A stretch of 64,000 nt of DNA, taken from the NCBI GenBank assembly GCA_023014365.1, contig JAEBUN010000026.1, forward strand, positions 558,001 to 622,000. The letters run 5' to 3'. The position numbers and the translations under genes are program-made. This stretch comes from Lepiota brunneoincarnata (Eukaryota > Basidiomycota > Agaricomycetes > Agaricales > Agaricaceae). Shown piece after piece: positions 10,739 through 21,489 of the stretch. The notes below the pieces were generated by a model that worked only from the letters and a program-made list of their open reading frames with translations, did no database searches and was not told the origin of the DNA. The first letter of the stretch is position 1; each line of letters starts with the position of its first letter.

Positions 10739-13134
10739 GATGACTGCAGGAAACGGGTTGCAAAGGCAGCGGGCGGAGGGTAGTGATGGCTTAAATAACA
10801 CTTAGGTATGAGGAGGCAACGAACAAACATAATGCAAGAAGGGCGGGAGTGAAACAGGGACACCATGGAAACTTCTGTAGACCGTGCCGTGGGGATGTGG
10901 CAGGGCATTCATAAAGGTTACAATATACATTTACGTAACCGATCAATTCGGGGATCTCGGCATGCTCGAGGAAGTGAAGCCGCTGGCCGTTATCCCTCCC
11001 ATTTGAGCCAAGTTTGTTGCAAATGGCTGGCGCCTAGAGATGGCGGATCCGACCCGAGAAGATATCCCGTGACCGACAAGGCACTCTCAACCATCCAAGG
11101 CCATTGCAGCGGCCACGAACGTCGAAGCCACACTATGTTGCCAGGAATAAACACCCACTCAGTCATTACCAACTTATGGGGTGTAAAGACCACCGGTAGC
11201 TTGGGTAAGTATCTCTGCGATCTCTGCGAATCCTTGGACGAGCTGATCGTGGGCACCCTCTAGTACCTAGAGCCTGCAGCGCAGTACTGCCAAATTCTGT
11301 GAGTAGCGACATGGAAAGGGCTTGCCTCCAATATGGAGAGCGTTGCTGTTAGTGTTGCTCCCGGAAATCTTTTACGAGTGATATGTAGAATGTGCCAGCG
11401 CTTGTCCGTTTGTTCCAGATTCGCATCTGACTCTGGGACTCGGGGAAATATCATTGATCCTGTCTGGCAGGACCTGCGACAGCCCAACCGGGCACTGTAG
11501 TGTGATCCTGTGGCATGTCTGCCCTCGCACAAGAATTAGCACATGGCTGGCTTGCTGCCTCGCCAGGTGCCCTGCAGAATGATGGTGTTAAAGAGATTTC
11601 GGATGGATGGATAAGTGTGTTTTCTGACCTGGACTTGTATGCTTGTCGTTTCTGTTTTTGAGATTTGGGTGTGTGTGTGCGTACATGGATGCAGATCACG
11701 CCTGTTTTTTGTGGATTTTCGCTTTTGTTTTGTGTGCTCGTTCGCTTTACTCCTGGTGTTGTTTTAAGTTTTTTTCTTCTTCTTCTGGTTTTTTTTCACT
11801 CCATTTCTGTCAGATCGTATCTCGCCGCTGACATGTTTCCAGTATTGGATACACCGTTGGGTGTCCGGCCATGGTTAAATTCGGGTTGTTGATCCGAATA
11901 TGCGTATTTCACTTAGATAATGAACGATGCTGATGAACGTTAACAGTCGCAGCCAGCGATCCAAGTTTATGTCAATGACTGAGTCATGATTATAGCCTAG
12001 GTACTTACGTATCTGTACACATGTAGGCGCACCAAGGCCCATGGCATGGGTTATGTCTGTGTTTCAGGTGTTGACAGGGAAGAACCGCATACTGTAAAGC
12101 TGCTGCTGAGTTGGGGGGTCAAAGACGATGTATTCAAGTAGATGCGTGGCACATATTTTATATTTCTACGTGTCCGAGTTTCTACGAGATTCCGAACTAA
12201 AAGTGAAATATGTAGAACGAGGAAATGAGGCTGAGATAAGAAGTGAGGTTCTACGTGAAAGAGTAAAAGAGAGTAGTTATAAGGTGTAAGATAAGAAATG
12301 AGATAAACGGGAGCCGAAATATCTACGGTACCCTAGATAATCGTGACATCCTCGTGTAGCCGAGAGGACATCCCTACAATACTAAGCACCAAATCTTCCT
12401 GGAGTATGATCAATGAAGACACAACAGTGGTTCTTTCCGTGCAAAAGATAAAATGATGCATATCGCCAGAAAGGGGGGTATAGTCTCCTCAAATCTTTCG
12501 TTACGGTATGAGTATCTATGACCAGTATCCGGACGATGATTGGATATCTATTATATCTATAGTGGTGATATACTTATTTGATATTTTAGCATATAAATAT
12601 ATCTCACATTCAAATAGGGTCATACGCCAGCAGTGTCTTCAAAAACATAGACTCCTATGATAGGCGCGCGCTCTTTTCCTATAACTTGTTTGACAGGTTC
12701 ACAGCCTTGCAAAAGGTGAATATGTATGCTGACCCCGAAATTCCTCGCCCTCTATGAAGTGGCGTGACCTGCATGCCAAAAATAGTTCTTGCACTGTGAG
12801 GCATACAGATAACATAAATTATAAATTATAAATTACCAGTGACATAGAATAACAGAACTCAATACTGTGTAAGCTGTTGAACTGAGTAGAGTCAATAGTA
12901 TCAGTGACACACTGATCACTAGTCACTAGCTCAAGTTGATCAACAATCACTGATGTATTCACATGTTGTTAATAATAGTGTGATTTGATAAGCCCACTGA
13001 TTTGGTCAAGTGTAAAGGTTCTTCGTATGTAACTCCCCTTCACATAATAGGATTTGGCTAGTCTAAGGTCCCATCCTGTCAAAATGGACACAAGGCGTGA
13101 AACTCGGTGTCCACTAATTGACATCCCCAAGGGA
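10739..13134. other. Long region without a recognised gene
   Basis: 10,739-11,480 is the duplicated upstream flank of DUF6533 copy B, matching 1,490-2,820. From about 11,500 to 13,134 I see no domain or splice-consistent ORF. The stretch contains T-rich and GT-rich tracts (about 11,640-11,800), A+T-rich blocks and a repeated AAATTATA near 12,810. Short inverted motifs occur around 12,900-12,920. It may be an old mobile-element relic, but nothing decisive is visible. Confidence 0.4.
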
Positions 13135-13832
13135 TGTTATGATCCGTGCTCCTTCTGTATCTGAGGATAACTGGAGACGGCCTTCAATCACTCTACAAGG
13201 TGTCCGAGACGGTTGGCCTTATAGAGCTTAGTGGATCGCGCTCAATGAGATAACGAGGGAAGACGCCAAGTTAAGGCAGAGAGGTAAATGACCACTGTTA
13301 ACAAGATTAAAGCTTAGGGCTTTAATCTCTACTTGTACAGGCCTTATATACCTATGAGGTGCTATATACTCGTTATAGGTTACTTGGCTGTTCTACTGGT
13401 CGTGCGCAGTCCTGACCATGATGCACATCCTGGCTGATGGCATCCTAGTGTTATTTATATTACAATGAGTCAGTACTCTTGCTACTGCTGTGCGATGTTC
13501 CATCGCTTTCCTCTGACTCATAATCTTCTTCTCCCGATTGTATCTCCATGGAGTCCTCTCCGTTCTCGCTCTCCATTCTCTCAGTGCTTCCATCCGTATC
13601 GGAGGTTGGGTCGGTTGATCCATGGTTATCTTCCTCGTCCTCGGGGTATTCCAATATATCCTCCAGGGTTATCTCCATTCCTGCTTCTCTTGCCAGGTCC
13701 TGCATGGCGGTGTAATATTCCCCTTCCTCGTCTTCGTATTCTTGTGCCCGTAATTGGTCTGTAGTCTCCTGTACCCATCTTGTAAAGTCAAACAATAGTT
13801 CTTGTTCCTCCCGGTCTGGACTGTTCATAACA
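13135..13832 (-). mobile_element. Solo LTR of the Ty3 chromovirus, inverted
   Basis: A 698-bp copy of the LTR lies in reverse orientation with ends TGTTATGA and TCATAACA. It is flanked by the 5-bp direct repeat AGGGA (13130-13134 and 13833-13837), so it is a genuine insertion reduced to a single LTR. On the minus strand it keeps the ORF of about 122 codons (13460-13828) that forms the C-terminal tail of the element's accessory ORF. It faces the 5' LTR of the complete element across only 185 bp. Confidence 0.93.
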
Positions 13833-14017
13833 AGGGATGGGTGTACATAACAACTAATTACTTATATATCATAATTCGTTACTAACTAATAAGTGATCTG
13901 TCACTTTATTTAACATAAGCTGGGGGAGAGGGAAGGAGCTTTCTTCAAGCCCCATTGAACCTCTGTGGTGAGGATGAGGAGGAAGCACGGTCAGGTCACC
14001 CGGAACCGTGCACCTCT

Positions 14018-14715
14018 TGTTATGAACAGTCCAGACTGGGAGGAACAAGAATCATTGTTCGACTTTACAAGATGGGTACAGGAGACTACAGACCAACTAC
14101 GGGCACAAGAATACGAAGACGAGGAAGGGGAATATTATACCGCCATGCAGGACCTGGCAAGAGAAGCAGGAATGGAGATAACCTTGGAGGATATATTGGA
14201 ATACCCCGAGGACGAGGAAGATAACCATGGATCAACCGACCCAACCTCCGATACGGATGGAAGCACTGAGAGAATGGAGAGCGAGAACGGAGAGGACTCC
14301 ATGGAGATACAATCGGGAGAAGGAGATTATGAGTCAGAGGAAAGCGATGGAACATCGCACAGCAGTAGCGAGAGTACTGACTCATTGTAATATAAATACC
14401 ACTAGGATGCCATCAGCCAGGATGTGCATCATGATCAGGACTGCGCACGACCAGTAGAACAGCCAAGTAACCTATAACGAGTATATAGCACCTCATAGGT
14501 ATATAAGGCCTGTACAAGTAGAGATTAAAGCCCTAAGCTTTAATCTTGTTAACAGCGGTCGTTTACCTCTCTGCCTTAACTTGGTGTCTTCCCTCGTTAT
14601 CTCATTGAGCGCAATCCACTAAGCTCTATAAGGCCAACCGTCTCGGACACCTTATAGGGTGATTGAAGGCCGTCTCCAGTTATCCTCGGATACAGAAGGA
14701 GCACGGATCATAACA
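14018..14715 (+). repeat. 5' LTR
   Basis: It starts TGTTATGA and ends TCATAACA. If transcription starts at the self-priming complement (14535), U3 is about 517 bp and R+U5 about 181 bp. U3 carries an ORF copy (in frame from the ATG at about 14,022) encoding a Glu/Asp/Ser-rich tail. In the 3' LTR the same sequence is the C-terminus of the accessory ORF. Confidence 0.95.
14500..14508 (+). promoter_or_regulatory. TATA box of the retrotransposon LTR
   Basis: TATATAAGG lies about 30 bp upstream of 14535, the predicted RNA 5' end if the element primes on itself. The spacing is what a TATA-driven start would give. The same motif recurs in the 3' LTR at about 22014. Confidence 0.6.
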
Positions 14716-14717
14716 TT

Positions 14718-14729
14718 AGATTAAAGCTT
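14718..14729 (+). promoter_or_regulatory. Primer binding site, self-priming type
   Basis: AGATTAAAGCTT begins two bases after the 5' LTR. It is perfectly complementary to AAGCTTTAATCT at 14535-14546 inside the LTR. In Tf1/sushi-type elements the RNA 5' end folds back on the primer site and is cleaved to prime reverse transcription. The 12-nt match and the TATA position support that mode; a host tRNA primer was not tested. Confidence 0.65.
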
Positions 14730-14739
14730 CCTTTGGACA

Positions 14740-15055
14740 ACCTCCATCGTACACCCTGTGGTATCGGTACGCCTTGTCGCTACCCTTCCACACCGGCAGA
14801 CGATACGCTTTATCGCTATCCGAGTGCCAACCGTATCTGATGACACGCCTTGTCGCTGTCCGGTGATACACCCCCGTAGAGCAGGCCACCATACCCTCTG
14901 CACCCTTGGTCAGACGCACCGAAAGCGTTGATAGGTCATCCACACCTTTAAGTGTTGATTGGGATAACGCACCCGTAAGCGTTGTATACAGGTCATCTGC
15001 ACCTTCAAGCGTCGATTGGGATAACGCACCCGCAAGCGTTGTTTATTCACCCCCA
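14740..15055 (+). repeat. Short tandem repeats in the retrotransposon leader
   Basis: An imperfect unit of about 55-58 bp containing GATAACGCACCC.TAAGCGTTG is repeated around 14,930-15,045. A shorter CGCCTTGTCGCT motif recurs between 14,770 and 14,865. The leader from the LTR to gag is about 930 bp. A frame open from 14906 to 16090 crosses it but has no ATG near its start, so I do not call it as a gene. Confidence 0.5.
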
Positions 15056-15642
15056 CCTTCACCTTCGACTTCTTCCCTCTTCACCCTGTCTACAAACCGA
15101 AACGACCCCCTTGCCACCGACTACGAAGAATCCAACAGTTCTGACTGGTCAACAACCGACTCCGAACCCGACTTCACACCCCCTCCACCACGGACCCTAA
15201 AAAGAAAACAAAACCTATACCCCTCACTCGTTCACCCTCTGGTTCCGCACCGTACCCTACACAACCTACCGAGAGAGTTCAACGTCGAACAGAAGACCCA
15301 GGATACCCAGCACCCCCAGCATCAGTTCTTCAATCCTTACCTAAACAACCACCACCTGAAAGAACTGCCACCTCTACCCGCTCAAAGCTCGGGGAGCCGA
15401 TTCATAGAACATCTACCCCATCCTCCAGTCCTCAACCCTCAACAAGTACAAGAACTAGCGACAACACTTCGCAACAGAAACCCCCAAGAACATTCTCACC
15501 CCTCGCATCACCACTTGGATCACCGGTACACTCACCGCCTCGATCCAGTTCCCCTGTACAATCCGAACCATCCGAAGTTAGCCCCACTACCGGGTCTATT
15601 CACACTTCCGACGAGGAATCCACAACCTCTGACATTAACAAT

Positions 15643-16767
15643 ATGGCCTCCTCCGCAAAAATCAATACACCCCCAACCTTTAATGGAGAAACCGACTACT
15701 TCCGCCTCTGGAAGGATGCAGTACAACTATACATCGATGCAAAGCCAGGAGCCTTTCCCGATGACAAGACCAAGATACAATTCGCCCTTTCATACATGTC
15801 CACCGGCCCCGCCGCAACATGGAGAGGAGCATTCTTGGAATCAAACAAAGAACTTGATGGAAGCCAGACCCTTCCGACATGGAAGAAATTTCTCGAAGGA
15901 CTCGATACATCCTTCGCCCCAAACAATGTCCCCGCCGATGCAATGGACAGAATCCGCCACCTCAAACAGAATGGACGATATATCGATGATTACATATCCC
16001 AGTTCCAGATACTTGCCTATCAGGCCGACCTTGGAGATGGAGTGGCGGCGGTCAACTATTTCAAGAACGGGCTGGATCGCCCCGTCGTAATCAAGACAAT
16101 TAGCCTCAATCCAGGAAACAAACTCAGCGACTGGTTTAAGCAAGCTCGAACAGCATATCAAATACTACAAACTCAACGCGACTATATGCAAACTCGAGGA
16201 ACTCCCTCGTTTCCAACGACTTCGCGCACTCGCCCATTTAAAGGGAAAAGAAATGCTTTTACACGCCGTGTCCCACTGCCCTATCAAGCAACAGACCCTA
16301 ACGCAATGGATATTGACCAACTCGCCGAAGCAGTCTACAACCTCGACTTTGAGGACGAGCCAGATCTACTCGCCGAGGAAGCTGATGAAGACGAGGAGAC
16401 CGAAGAAGACAGACTCCACCAGTTGGTACAAGAACGCACCCGCGAAGCCCTCAATGCAATCCTCACGGACGCCCAAAGAAAGGATCTCAAAGAAAAGAGA
16501 TGCTTCAACTGCCGAAAGACTGGACACTTCGCCCGCGAATGCCCCACCAAGAAGACAATATATCGCCGATCCGAATTACCCCGCAATTTGGATGCCAGAA
16601 ACCGGTCAAATGCGATATCCAGAAGAAGACAAGCAAGCTACAGGAAAAAGAATTCGCTATACAACATACTAGAAGATGCAACCGACGAAGAAGTCGAGGA
16701 CATCTACGAACATTTTGCAAATGAATCCAACCACCCAGATGCCCCTCTGGTTAAGGATTTTGCCTAA
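15643..16767 (+). CDS. Gag-like protein with CCHC zinc knuckle
   Basis: The ATG at 15643 opens a 374-residue capsid-nucleocapsid protein. INTPPTFNGETDYFRLWKDA near the start is the typical Ty3 Gag capsid opening. A retrotransposon-gag core follows (MSTGPAATWRGAF, WKKFLEGLDTSF, FKNGLD). The C-terminal third has an acidic stretch and one nucleic-acid-binding knuckle, CFNCRKTGHFAREC (C-x2-C-x4-H-x4-C), at about residues 287-300. It should assemble particles that package the element RNA. Its stop lies 12 nt inside the start of the open pol frame. Confidence 0.9.
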   Translation: MASSAKINTPPTFNGETDYFRLWKDAVQLYIDAKPGAFPDDKTKIQFALSYMSTGPAATWRGAFLESNKELDGSQTLPTWKKFLEGLDTSFAPNNVPADAMDRIRHLKQNGRYIDDYISQFQILAYQADLGDGVAAVNYFKNGLDRPVVIKTISLNPGNKLSDWFKQARTAYQILQTQRDYMQTRGTPSFPTTSRTRPFKGKRNAFTRRVPLPYQATDPNAMDIDQLAEAVYNLDFEDEPDLLAEEADEDEETEEDRLHQLVQERTREALNAILTDAQRKDLKEKRCFNCRKTGHFARECPTKKTIYRRSELPRNLDARNRSNAISRRRQASYRKKNSLYNILEDATDEEVEDIYEHFANESNHPDAPLVKDFA

Positions 16768-19700
16768 GGAGACTAGCCACCACGTCTAGCCCTCCACAAA
16801 GACCTCCTTCCCTTTCCTATTCACAAAATGATATTAATGTTGTAAAGTTACAGGAATCGTCAGCACGCATAATACATCTACCCTGTCGAATCCGAAAACA
16901 CAAGATCACTAAGGAAGGACCCGAAAGCGTGGAACTACTCGCCCTACTCGACTCAGGAGCAGCAGGAAACTTCATTGACCCCGGAATGGTCAAACAACAT
17001 TCATTCAAAACAACACCCCTCGATCGACCCATCGAAGTACAAAATGCCGATGGATCTGTTAACGAAAATGGAACAGCCACCCACTACACGACCCTCAACC
17101 TAACGGTTAACGGGAAAAATATGGAGATCAAACCAAAAGTAGTCTCCCTCGGAAGCCCAAGACTCATCCTTGGATTCCCTTGGCTTGCAGAACACAACCC
17201 AGACATCGACTGGGATGCCAAACAACTACGCTGGAGAAACGAACGTTGGGACAACACTATATTCCGAGAACTCATCCAATCCATGGAACCCGATTGGATC
17301 TACAACGACCAACTCAACCACATCTCCACACTAGAGCCCACAAGCTTTGAAGAAATCAACTTCAAAGCCTCCGCATCACAATTCCTCGCCGTACAACACG
17401 GAGAAAAGAAAAACGACAACCCAAGAAAAGTCGTACCCACGGAATTCCACGAATACCTCCCAGTATTTAGCAAGAAACAAGCCGAACGATTCCCCCCACA
17501 ACGACCATGGGATCACAAAATTGAACTCAAGGAATCATTCAAACCAATTGCCATGAAGTCCTACCGACTCTCCCTCAATGAAGAAAAGGAACTTGACACG
17601 TTCCTAGAAGAAAACCTTCAAAAGGGATACATTCGACCATCCGAATCGCCAATGGCATCACCTTTCTTCTTCGTAGGAAAGAAAGATGGAAAACTACGCC
17701 CCTGTCAAGACTACAGGTACCTCAACGAGCATACCGTCAAAAACGCATACAACCTCCCCCTCATCTCTCATATTCTCGACAAACTTCGAGGATCAAAATA
17801 CTTTACCAAACTCGACGTACGAGCAGGATACAACAACATCCGCATACGCAAAGGAGATGAATGGAAAGGAGCCTTCAGGACACCCCGAGGACTATTCGAA
17901 CCCACGGTTATGTTCTTTGGAATGTGTAACTCCCCAGCAACATTCCAAACCATGATGGACTCATTATTCCGAAAACTCATCGACAATGGAGGAGTAATCG
18001 TTTACATGGACGACATCCTCATTCACGCAAAAACAAAACAAGAACTTCGACGCCTCACAAGAGAAGTACTCAAGATACTCAAGGACAACGATCTATACCT
18101 CAAAACCGAGAAATGCGAATTCGAACGACAACGACTCGAATATCTAGGAGTTATTATCACTCCCGACTCAGTTTTGATGGACCCAGCAAAGCTCAAAGGC
18201 ATCGCTGAATGGCCAACACCAACTACCCCGCGCGACGTACGAAAATTCATACACCAATACGCCACATGGGCAAAACCTCTCAATGCCCTAATGTCCAAAA
18301 CCAAGAAATTCGAATGGACAGAAGAATGCCAGAACGCCTTCGATACTCTCAAGAGGAAATTCCAAAGCGAACCGGTATTAATGGTCCCCGACCGAGACAA
18401 ACCCTTCGAAATCGAATGCGACACATCACTATTTGCATCAGGAGCAGTCCTACTTCAACGCGACAACAATGGAGTTAAACACCCAGTCGCATACTTCTCA
18501 AAAGGATTCTCACCAGCCGAACGCAACTATCATTGCTCCAAACAGGAACTCTTCGCCATTATCCGAGCACTCAAAGAATGGCGTCACCACATAGAAGGAT
18601 CATCACACAAGACCATCGTATGGTCAGATCACGACAACCTTCGCCGCTGGAGAAAACCTGAAGACCTCAGCAGAAGACAAGCCCGATGGATTGCCTACAT
18701 GCAACGATTTGACATCGAAATCCGACATATCCCTGGAAAGAAAAATGGACCAGCAGATGCCCTTTCCAGACGACCCGATCATGAACCCAAGACAAGAGAC
18801 AACAAACAGGTTGTTGCACTCCCTGACAAATTCTTCACCTCAGAACAGCCACAACATATCCATATTATCGACGAAAATACTAAACAGGAAATAAAAGAGC
18901 TGTGGAAGAAAAAGAAACAGACCGACATCGCCCAAGAAGATGACTCAGGACACCCACGTGTTCAAGGAAAACTATTTATACCACAAGATTTACACCTCAG
19001 ACGCCGCTTACTGCAAAGAGTACACGACTCACCTACCGCAGGACACCCTGGAATCGCAGAAACAACTAGAAAACTCCAGGAATACGCCTACTGGCCCGGG
19101 ATGCGATCATTTGTCAAAAACTACGTCAAAGGATGTGGTGCTTGCCAACAATACAAGATCAATCGCCACCCCCTAAAACCACCGCTTCAACCTATCCCTG
19201 GACCCCGCTCTACCCATCCATTCTCAAACATCTCGATGGATCTTATCACAGACCTACCCCCGGACGGACCCCATGATTCTATACTGGTCGTGGTCGACCA
19301 GCTTACGAAGGGGATAATTCTAGAACCTACTGCGAAAACCGCCAACACGGACAAGATCGCCGAAATTCTTATCAAACGGCTATTCTCTAGATTTGGCCTT
19401 CCCGAGAAAGTTCTCAGTGATCGCGACCCCAGATTCGCTGCCAAATCCATGAAAGAATTCTACAAACAACTCGGAATCGAACAAGCACTCTCTACCGCCT
19501 ACCACCCCCAGACAGACGGACAAACAGAGCGATTCAATCAAGAAATAGAACTCTACCTTGGCATCTATTGCTCATCGAACCCGAACAAATGGGTAAAGGC
19601 ACTCCCACTCCTGGAATATGTCCACAACTCGAAAACACATGCCGAACACCAACATACCCCATTTGAACTCCTCTATGGATCAAGCCCCAAAGGATTTCCG

Positions 19701-20393
19701 ACCTCCGAGGAGCCAACGAACATTCCAGCAATAGGAGAGAAGTTTAAATACCTCGCCAAGATATGCCAAGAAGCCCAAGCTGCGCATGAACAAGCCAGAC
19801 TAAAAATGGCTGCAAGATATAACCGGCCAGATATCAATCTAAAAGTTGGACAGAAGGTTTGGCTCGACAACCGCAACCTCCCAATTCAGTACGCCTCAAA
19901 GAAACTGGCCCAACGCCGAGAAGGTCCCTTCACCATAACAAGAAAACTCGGACCTGTAACCTATGAACTAAAATTACCCATCAAATGGAAGATCCACAAC
20001 AAGTTTCATGCGAGCCTCCTAATGCCTGCAGAAGAGAACGACACACATGGGGAATACAACACAGCCCCACCACCCGACCTTGTAAATGGAGAAGAAGAAT
20101 ACGAGGTCGAGTCAATACTGCGCCACAGAAAATTCCGGGACAAGTATCAATTCCTAGTCAGATGGAAAGGATACCTTCCCACCAAGGATTCCTGGGAGCC
20201 AGAAGCAAACCTGGAGAACGCCAAGGAAGTCATTGAAGAATATAAAAGGGCCCACAAATTAGACAACCCCACCAATGACCCAACCACCCAACACTCGAAC
20301 AACCACTCCAGACCTCCCAGAGCCAGACAACGATGGACGCCTTCTCATCTGGGAAAGAATCATATCCCTGGCGAACCGCGTCGAAGGAAATAG
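16755..20393 (+). CDS. Pol polyprotein: protease, RT, RNase H, integrase, chromodomain
   Basis: The frame is open from 16755, overlaps gag by 13 nt in the -1 frame, and has no ATG near its start, so it is probably made by frameshifting. Domains in order: aspartic protease (LLDSGAAGNF, about 16935), reverse transcriptase with YMDD at about 18003, RNase H (FEIECDTS.FASGAVL, then HHIEGS), integrase zinc finger (H, H and CGACQQ around 19024-19150), and an integrase core with D at about 19240, SDRDPRF at about 19420, and HPQTDGQTERFNQE. A chromodomain closes the protein (EVESILRHRKF, FLVRWKGY, SWEPEANLEN). The segment after RDVRKF near 18245 lacks about ten residues usual in this family, so activity is uncertain. 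Confidence 0.92.
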   Translation, partial: GFCLRRLATTSSPPQRPPSLSYSQNDINVVKLQESSARIIHLPCRIRKHKITKEGPESVELLALLDSGAAGNFIDPGMVKQHSFKTTPLDRPIEVQNADGSVNENGTATHYTTLNLTVNGKNMEIKPKVVSLGSPRLILGFPWLAEHNPDIDWDAKQLRWRNERWDNTIFRELIQSMEPDWIYNDQLNHISTLEPTSFEEINFKASASQFLAVQHGEKKNDNPRKVVPTEFHEYLPVFSKKQAERFPPQRPWDHKIELKESFKPIAMKSYRLSLNEEKELDTFLEENLQKGYIRPSESPMASPFFFVGKKDGKLRPCQDYRYLNEHTVKNAYNLPLISHILDKLRGSKYFTKLDVRAGYNNIRIRKGDEWKGAFRTPRGLFEPTVMFFGMCNSPATFQTMMDSLFRKLIDNGGVIVYMDDILIHAKTKQELRRLTREVLKILKDNDLYLKTEKCEFERQRLEYLGVIITPDSVLMDPAKLKGIAEWPTPTTPRDVRKFIHQYATWAKPLNALMSKTKKFEWTEECQNAFDTLKRKFQSEPVLMVPDRDKPFEIECDTSLFASGAVLLQRDNNGVKHPVAYFSKGFSPAERNYHCSKQELFAIIRALKEWRHHIEGSSHKTIVWSDHDNLRRWRKPEDLSRRQARWIAYMQRFDIEIRHIPGKKNGPADALSRRPDHEPKTRDNKQVVALPDKFFTSEQPQHIHIIDENTKQEIKELWKKKKQTDIAQEDDSGHPRVQGKLFIPQDLHLRRRLLQRVHDSPTAGHPGIAETTRKLQEYAYWPGMRSFVKNYVKGCGACQQYKINRHPLKPPLQPIPGPRSTHPFSNISMDLITDLPPDGPHDSILVVVDQLTKGIILEPTAKTANTDKIAEILIKRLFSRFGLPEKVLSDRDPRFAAKSMKEFYKQLGIEQALSTAYHPQTDGQTERFNQEIELYLGIYCSSNPNKWVKALPLLEYVHNSKTHAEHQHTPFELLYGSSPKGFPTSEEPTNIPAIGEKFKYLAKICQEAQAAHEQARLKMAARYNRPDINLKVGQKVWLDNRNLPIQYASKKLAQRREGPFTITRKLGPVTYELKLPIKWKIHNKFHASLLMPAEENDTHGEYNTAPPPDLVNGEEEYEVESILRHRKFRDKYQFLVRWKGYLPTKDSWEPEANLENAKEVIEEYKRAHKLDNPTNDPTTQHSNNHSRPPRARQRWTPSHLGKNHIPGEPRRRK

Positions 20394-21489
20394 CCAACCT
20401 AACCCTGCCACCGATACCGCTGACGACCAACCAGACAGGACCAACAGTCCTTATATCATCCGGCATACCTTCCTTCCCTCCAACCAACCCAAGATACGAT
20501 CCATCCTTTTACACGAAGTTCCCTTTCATATTACCGGAACCCGTCTTAAACGCAGTCCAGCGATGGTACCCCTGGTCGACACCTGCTGGAAGACATTTAC
20601 TGCTCTTCTGTATCACAAGCGCCTCGTCCACGACCGAGCAACAGAATTCGAAAAACTATGCGCCACTATTCTTTCTAGCGCAACAGAGGAACAGGACCGC
20701 AATACCATTTCTGCCATGCTATCAACCGCTCTCACCAAATTCCCGTTCGAGAGTCCGATCCCAAGCCCGAGCAATGGAAGCGGAAGTCAGGACCGCCCTA
20801 TCCTACCTATCGGGACCACCGCCCAACCTTCCAACCCTCCCATGGTGGATACGAGTAACCAACCATCAAGTGTTGTACAAGCTATATCTGCTTCTAATGA
20901 CGCCCCCATCGGGACTACCACCACTCACTTATCCACCACCCGAACTCGCTGCAATTGCTGCCGTCGATTCGGCCATATCAAAGCAGGATGCCCGCGCTAC
21001 CAATGTCGATATTGTCGAAAGATTGCCCCAGGCCATTATGAGAAGCACTGCGAGAGAAACCCTTACCAGCATCAACCCGCAAGTATGGTACCTGGCCTGT
21101 ATCGCCGCCCACGAGGAATACCAAGCAGAGCTCGATCCCTCACACGCGAAACCACAAACAACAATATTCGACACATTGTTGCAAGCACCGAGCAGCGCCC
21201 CGCTTCAGCCAGACCCCTCCACACCCGAATTCAAAATGCCCCCGTCGTCATTCCGACCACCAACGCCACCACCACATCTGCTAGCGGAAGCCACCGACTT
21301 CCTGAATCGATCCTTCGGCACACCCGCCACCATTCGCTCCAGAGAACCCATCGTCATCAACCTCACCCAAGACCCGCCATCCCCAGACCACCAAGCTACC
21401 GAAGCGACTCCCCAGAACCCGACCCATACTTCGACTGGGACCCCATCGCCGAATCAAACATTACAGGAGAGCCTGTCGGACTATACTGA
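20275..21489 (+). CDS. Accessory ORF with double zinc knuckle (frame 1)
   Basis: The ATG lies 119 nt inside the end of pol, and 404 codons follow without a stop. Around residues 222-255 are two adjacent knuckles: CNCCRRFGHIKAGC (C-x2-C-x4-H-x4-C) and CRYCRKIAPGHYEKHC. An AP-G-H second knuckle recurs in extra ORFs of basidiomycete retroelements as I recall them, so a nucleic-acid-binding role is likely. The rest is Ser/Thr/Pro-rich. Nearly all of its length is also read in frame 2 by the longer accessory ORF, making this a candidate overprinted pair. Confidence 0.6.
   Translation: MTQPPNTRTTTPDLPEPDNDGRLLIWERIISLANRVEGNSQPNPATDTADDQPDRTNSPYIIRHTFLPSNQPKIRSILLHEVPFHITGTRLKRSPAMVPLVDTCWKTFTALLYHKRLVHDRATEFEKLCATILSSATEEQDRNTISAMLSTALTKFPFESPIPSPSNGSGSQDRPILPIGTTAQPSNPPMVDTSNQPSSVVQAISASNDAPIGTTTTHLSTTRTRCNCCRRFGHIKAGCPRYQCRYCRKIAPGHYEKHCERNPYQHQPASMVPGLYRRPRGIPSRARSLTRETTNNNIRHIVASTEQRPASARPLHTRIQNAPVVIPTTNATTTSASGSHRLPESILRHTRHHSLQRTHRHQPHPRPAIPRPPSYRSDSPEPDPYFDWDPIAESNITGEPVGLY

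Noticed and set aside
14906..16090. 394-codon open frame across the retrotransposon leader and the start of gag
   Set aside because: It opens with TTG, not ATG, is low-complexity (Ser/Pro-rich, driven by tandem DNA repeats) and overlaps the clearly real gag in another frame.
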